DNA of 64,000 nucleotides from Chara braunii (Eukaryota; Streptophyta; Charophyceae; Charales; Characeae): the NCBI GenBank assembly GCA_003427395.1, contig BFEA01000194.1, forward strand, positions 715,293 through 779,292. The letters run 5' to 3'. The notes under the pieces are model-generated. The model did no database searches. It was given only the letters and a program-made list of their open reading frames with translations, and was not told where the DNA came from. Below are positions 63,962 to 64,000 of the stretch, one piece after another. A program made the translations under genes and the position numbers. The stretch's first letter is position 1. Each line of letters starts with the position of its first letter.

Positions 63962-64000
<39 letters not shown>
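63835..64000 (+). repeat. tandem unit plus (TA)n, reaching the window end
   Basis: TCGGGTGTCCCATCCC...GTGTGTCCC followed by (TA)n occurs at 63835 and again at 63919, period 84, with identical unique parts. The (TA)n tract runs off the window end. Confidence 0.95.

Overview
The window looks like nuclear DNA from a large, transposon-saturated eukaryotic genome. A streptophyte green alga or plant is most likely. The support is two eukaryotic-type tRNA genes, plant-type U6 snRNA sequences, a Ty3/gypsy element with a chromodomain-like tail, L1-type LINEs, and a Penelope-like element with an N-terminal GIY-YIG domain, a type known from the green lineage and protists. A charophyte such as Chara would fit, but that is inference. 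There is no operon, no CRISPR array, and no clearly intact host protein gene.

Layout. 1-4.3 kb: pyrimidine-rich DNA with three unrecognised open frames and an assembly gap (1261-1525). 4.6-10.36 kb: a decayed LINE (LINE1) with a CCHC-type ORF1, an endonuclease/RT ORF2 and a poly(A) tail. 10.36-11.9 kb: tandem hairpin-forming repeats. 12-20 kb: poly(T)/poly(A)-bracketed retro-derived DNA, minisatellites and an (AAC)n-rich open frame. 20.3 kb: tRNA-Arg(ACG). 20.9-24.4 kb: three elements with TTAA-flanked inverted termini, plus a tRNA-derived SINE. 25.4-25.7 kb: a (CT)n tract with a gap. 26.2-27.0 kb: a second SINE family. 27.1-33.9 kb: a Ty3/gypsy chromovirus mosaic, bracketed in part by inverted copies of a different LTR. 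34.2-36.5 kb: a retropepsin fragment and a third related LTR. 37.3 kb: tRNA-Lys(UUU). 38.0-41.7 kb: a second LINE (LINE2). 41.76, 44.15 and 55.58 kb: three U6-like sequences. 47.2-48.85 kb: two adjacent arrays of hairpin repeats whose stems change in step. 50.2-55.0 kb: the Penelope-like element. 55-64 kb: dispersed repeats, SINEs, microsatellites, and a fragment matching the 5' end of the Penelope-like element.

Nearly all recognisable protein-coding sequence belongs to retroelements, and all of it is broken. Several of the breaks turn a conserved tryptophan codon into a stop, as expected from C-to-T decay of silenced, methylated DNA. Both LINEs have lost the stretch between RT motif B and the C-terminal zinc-finger region, where the catalytic YADD box should be. 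The retro machinery has also copied host RNA: the U6 copy at 55.58 kb has an A-rich tail and target-site duplications, and its empty site survives in a paralogous repeat at 24.5 kb.

The best candidate for something undescribed is the pair of arrays at 47.2-48.85 kb. The first has eight copies in which a 12-nt loop core is nearly constant while the flanking stem changes sequence but keeps pairing. The second has six copies at a 122-125 bp period, each a nested double stem-loop. A weaker parallel is the tandem hairpin at 10.57-11.04 kb, where the two copies differ by compensatory changes.
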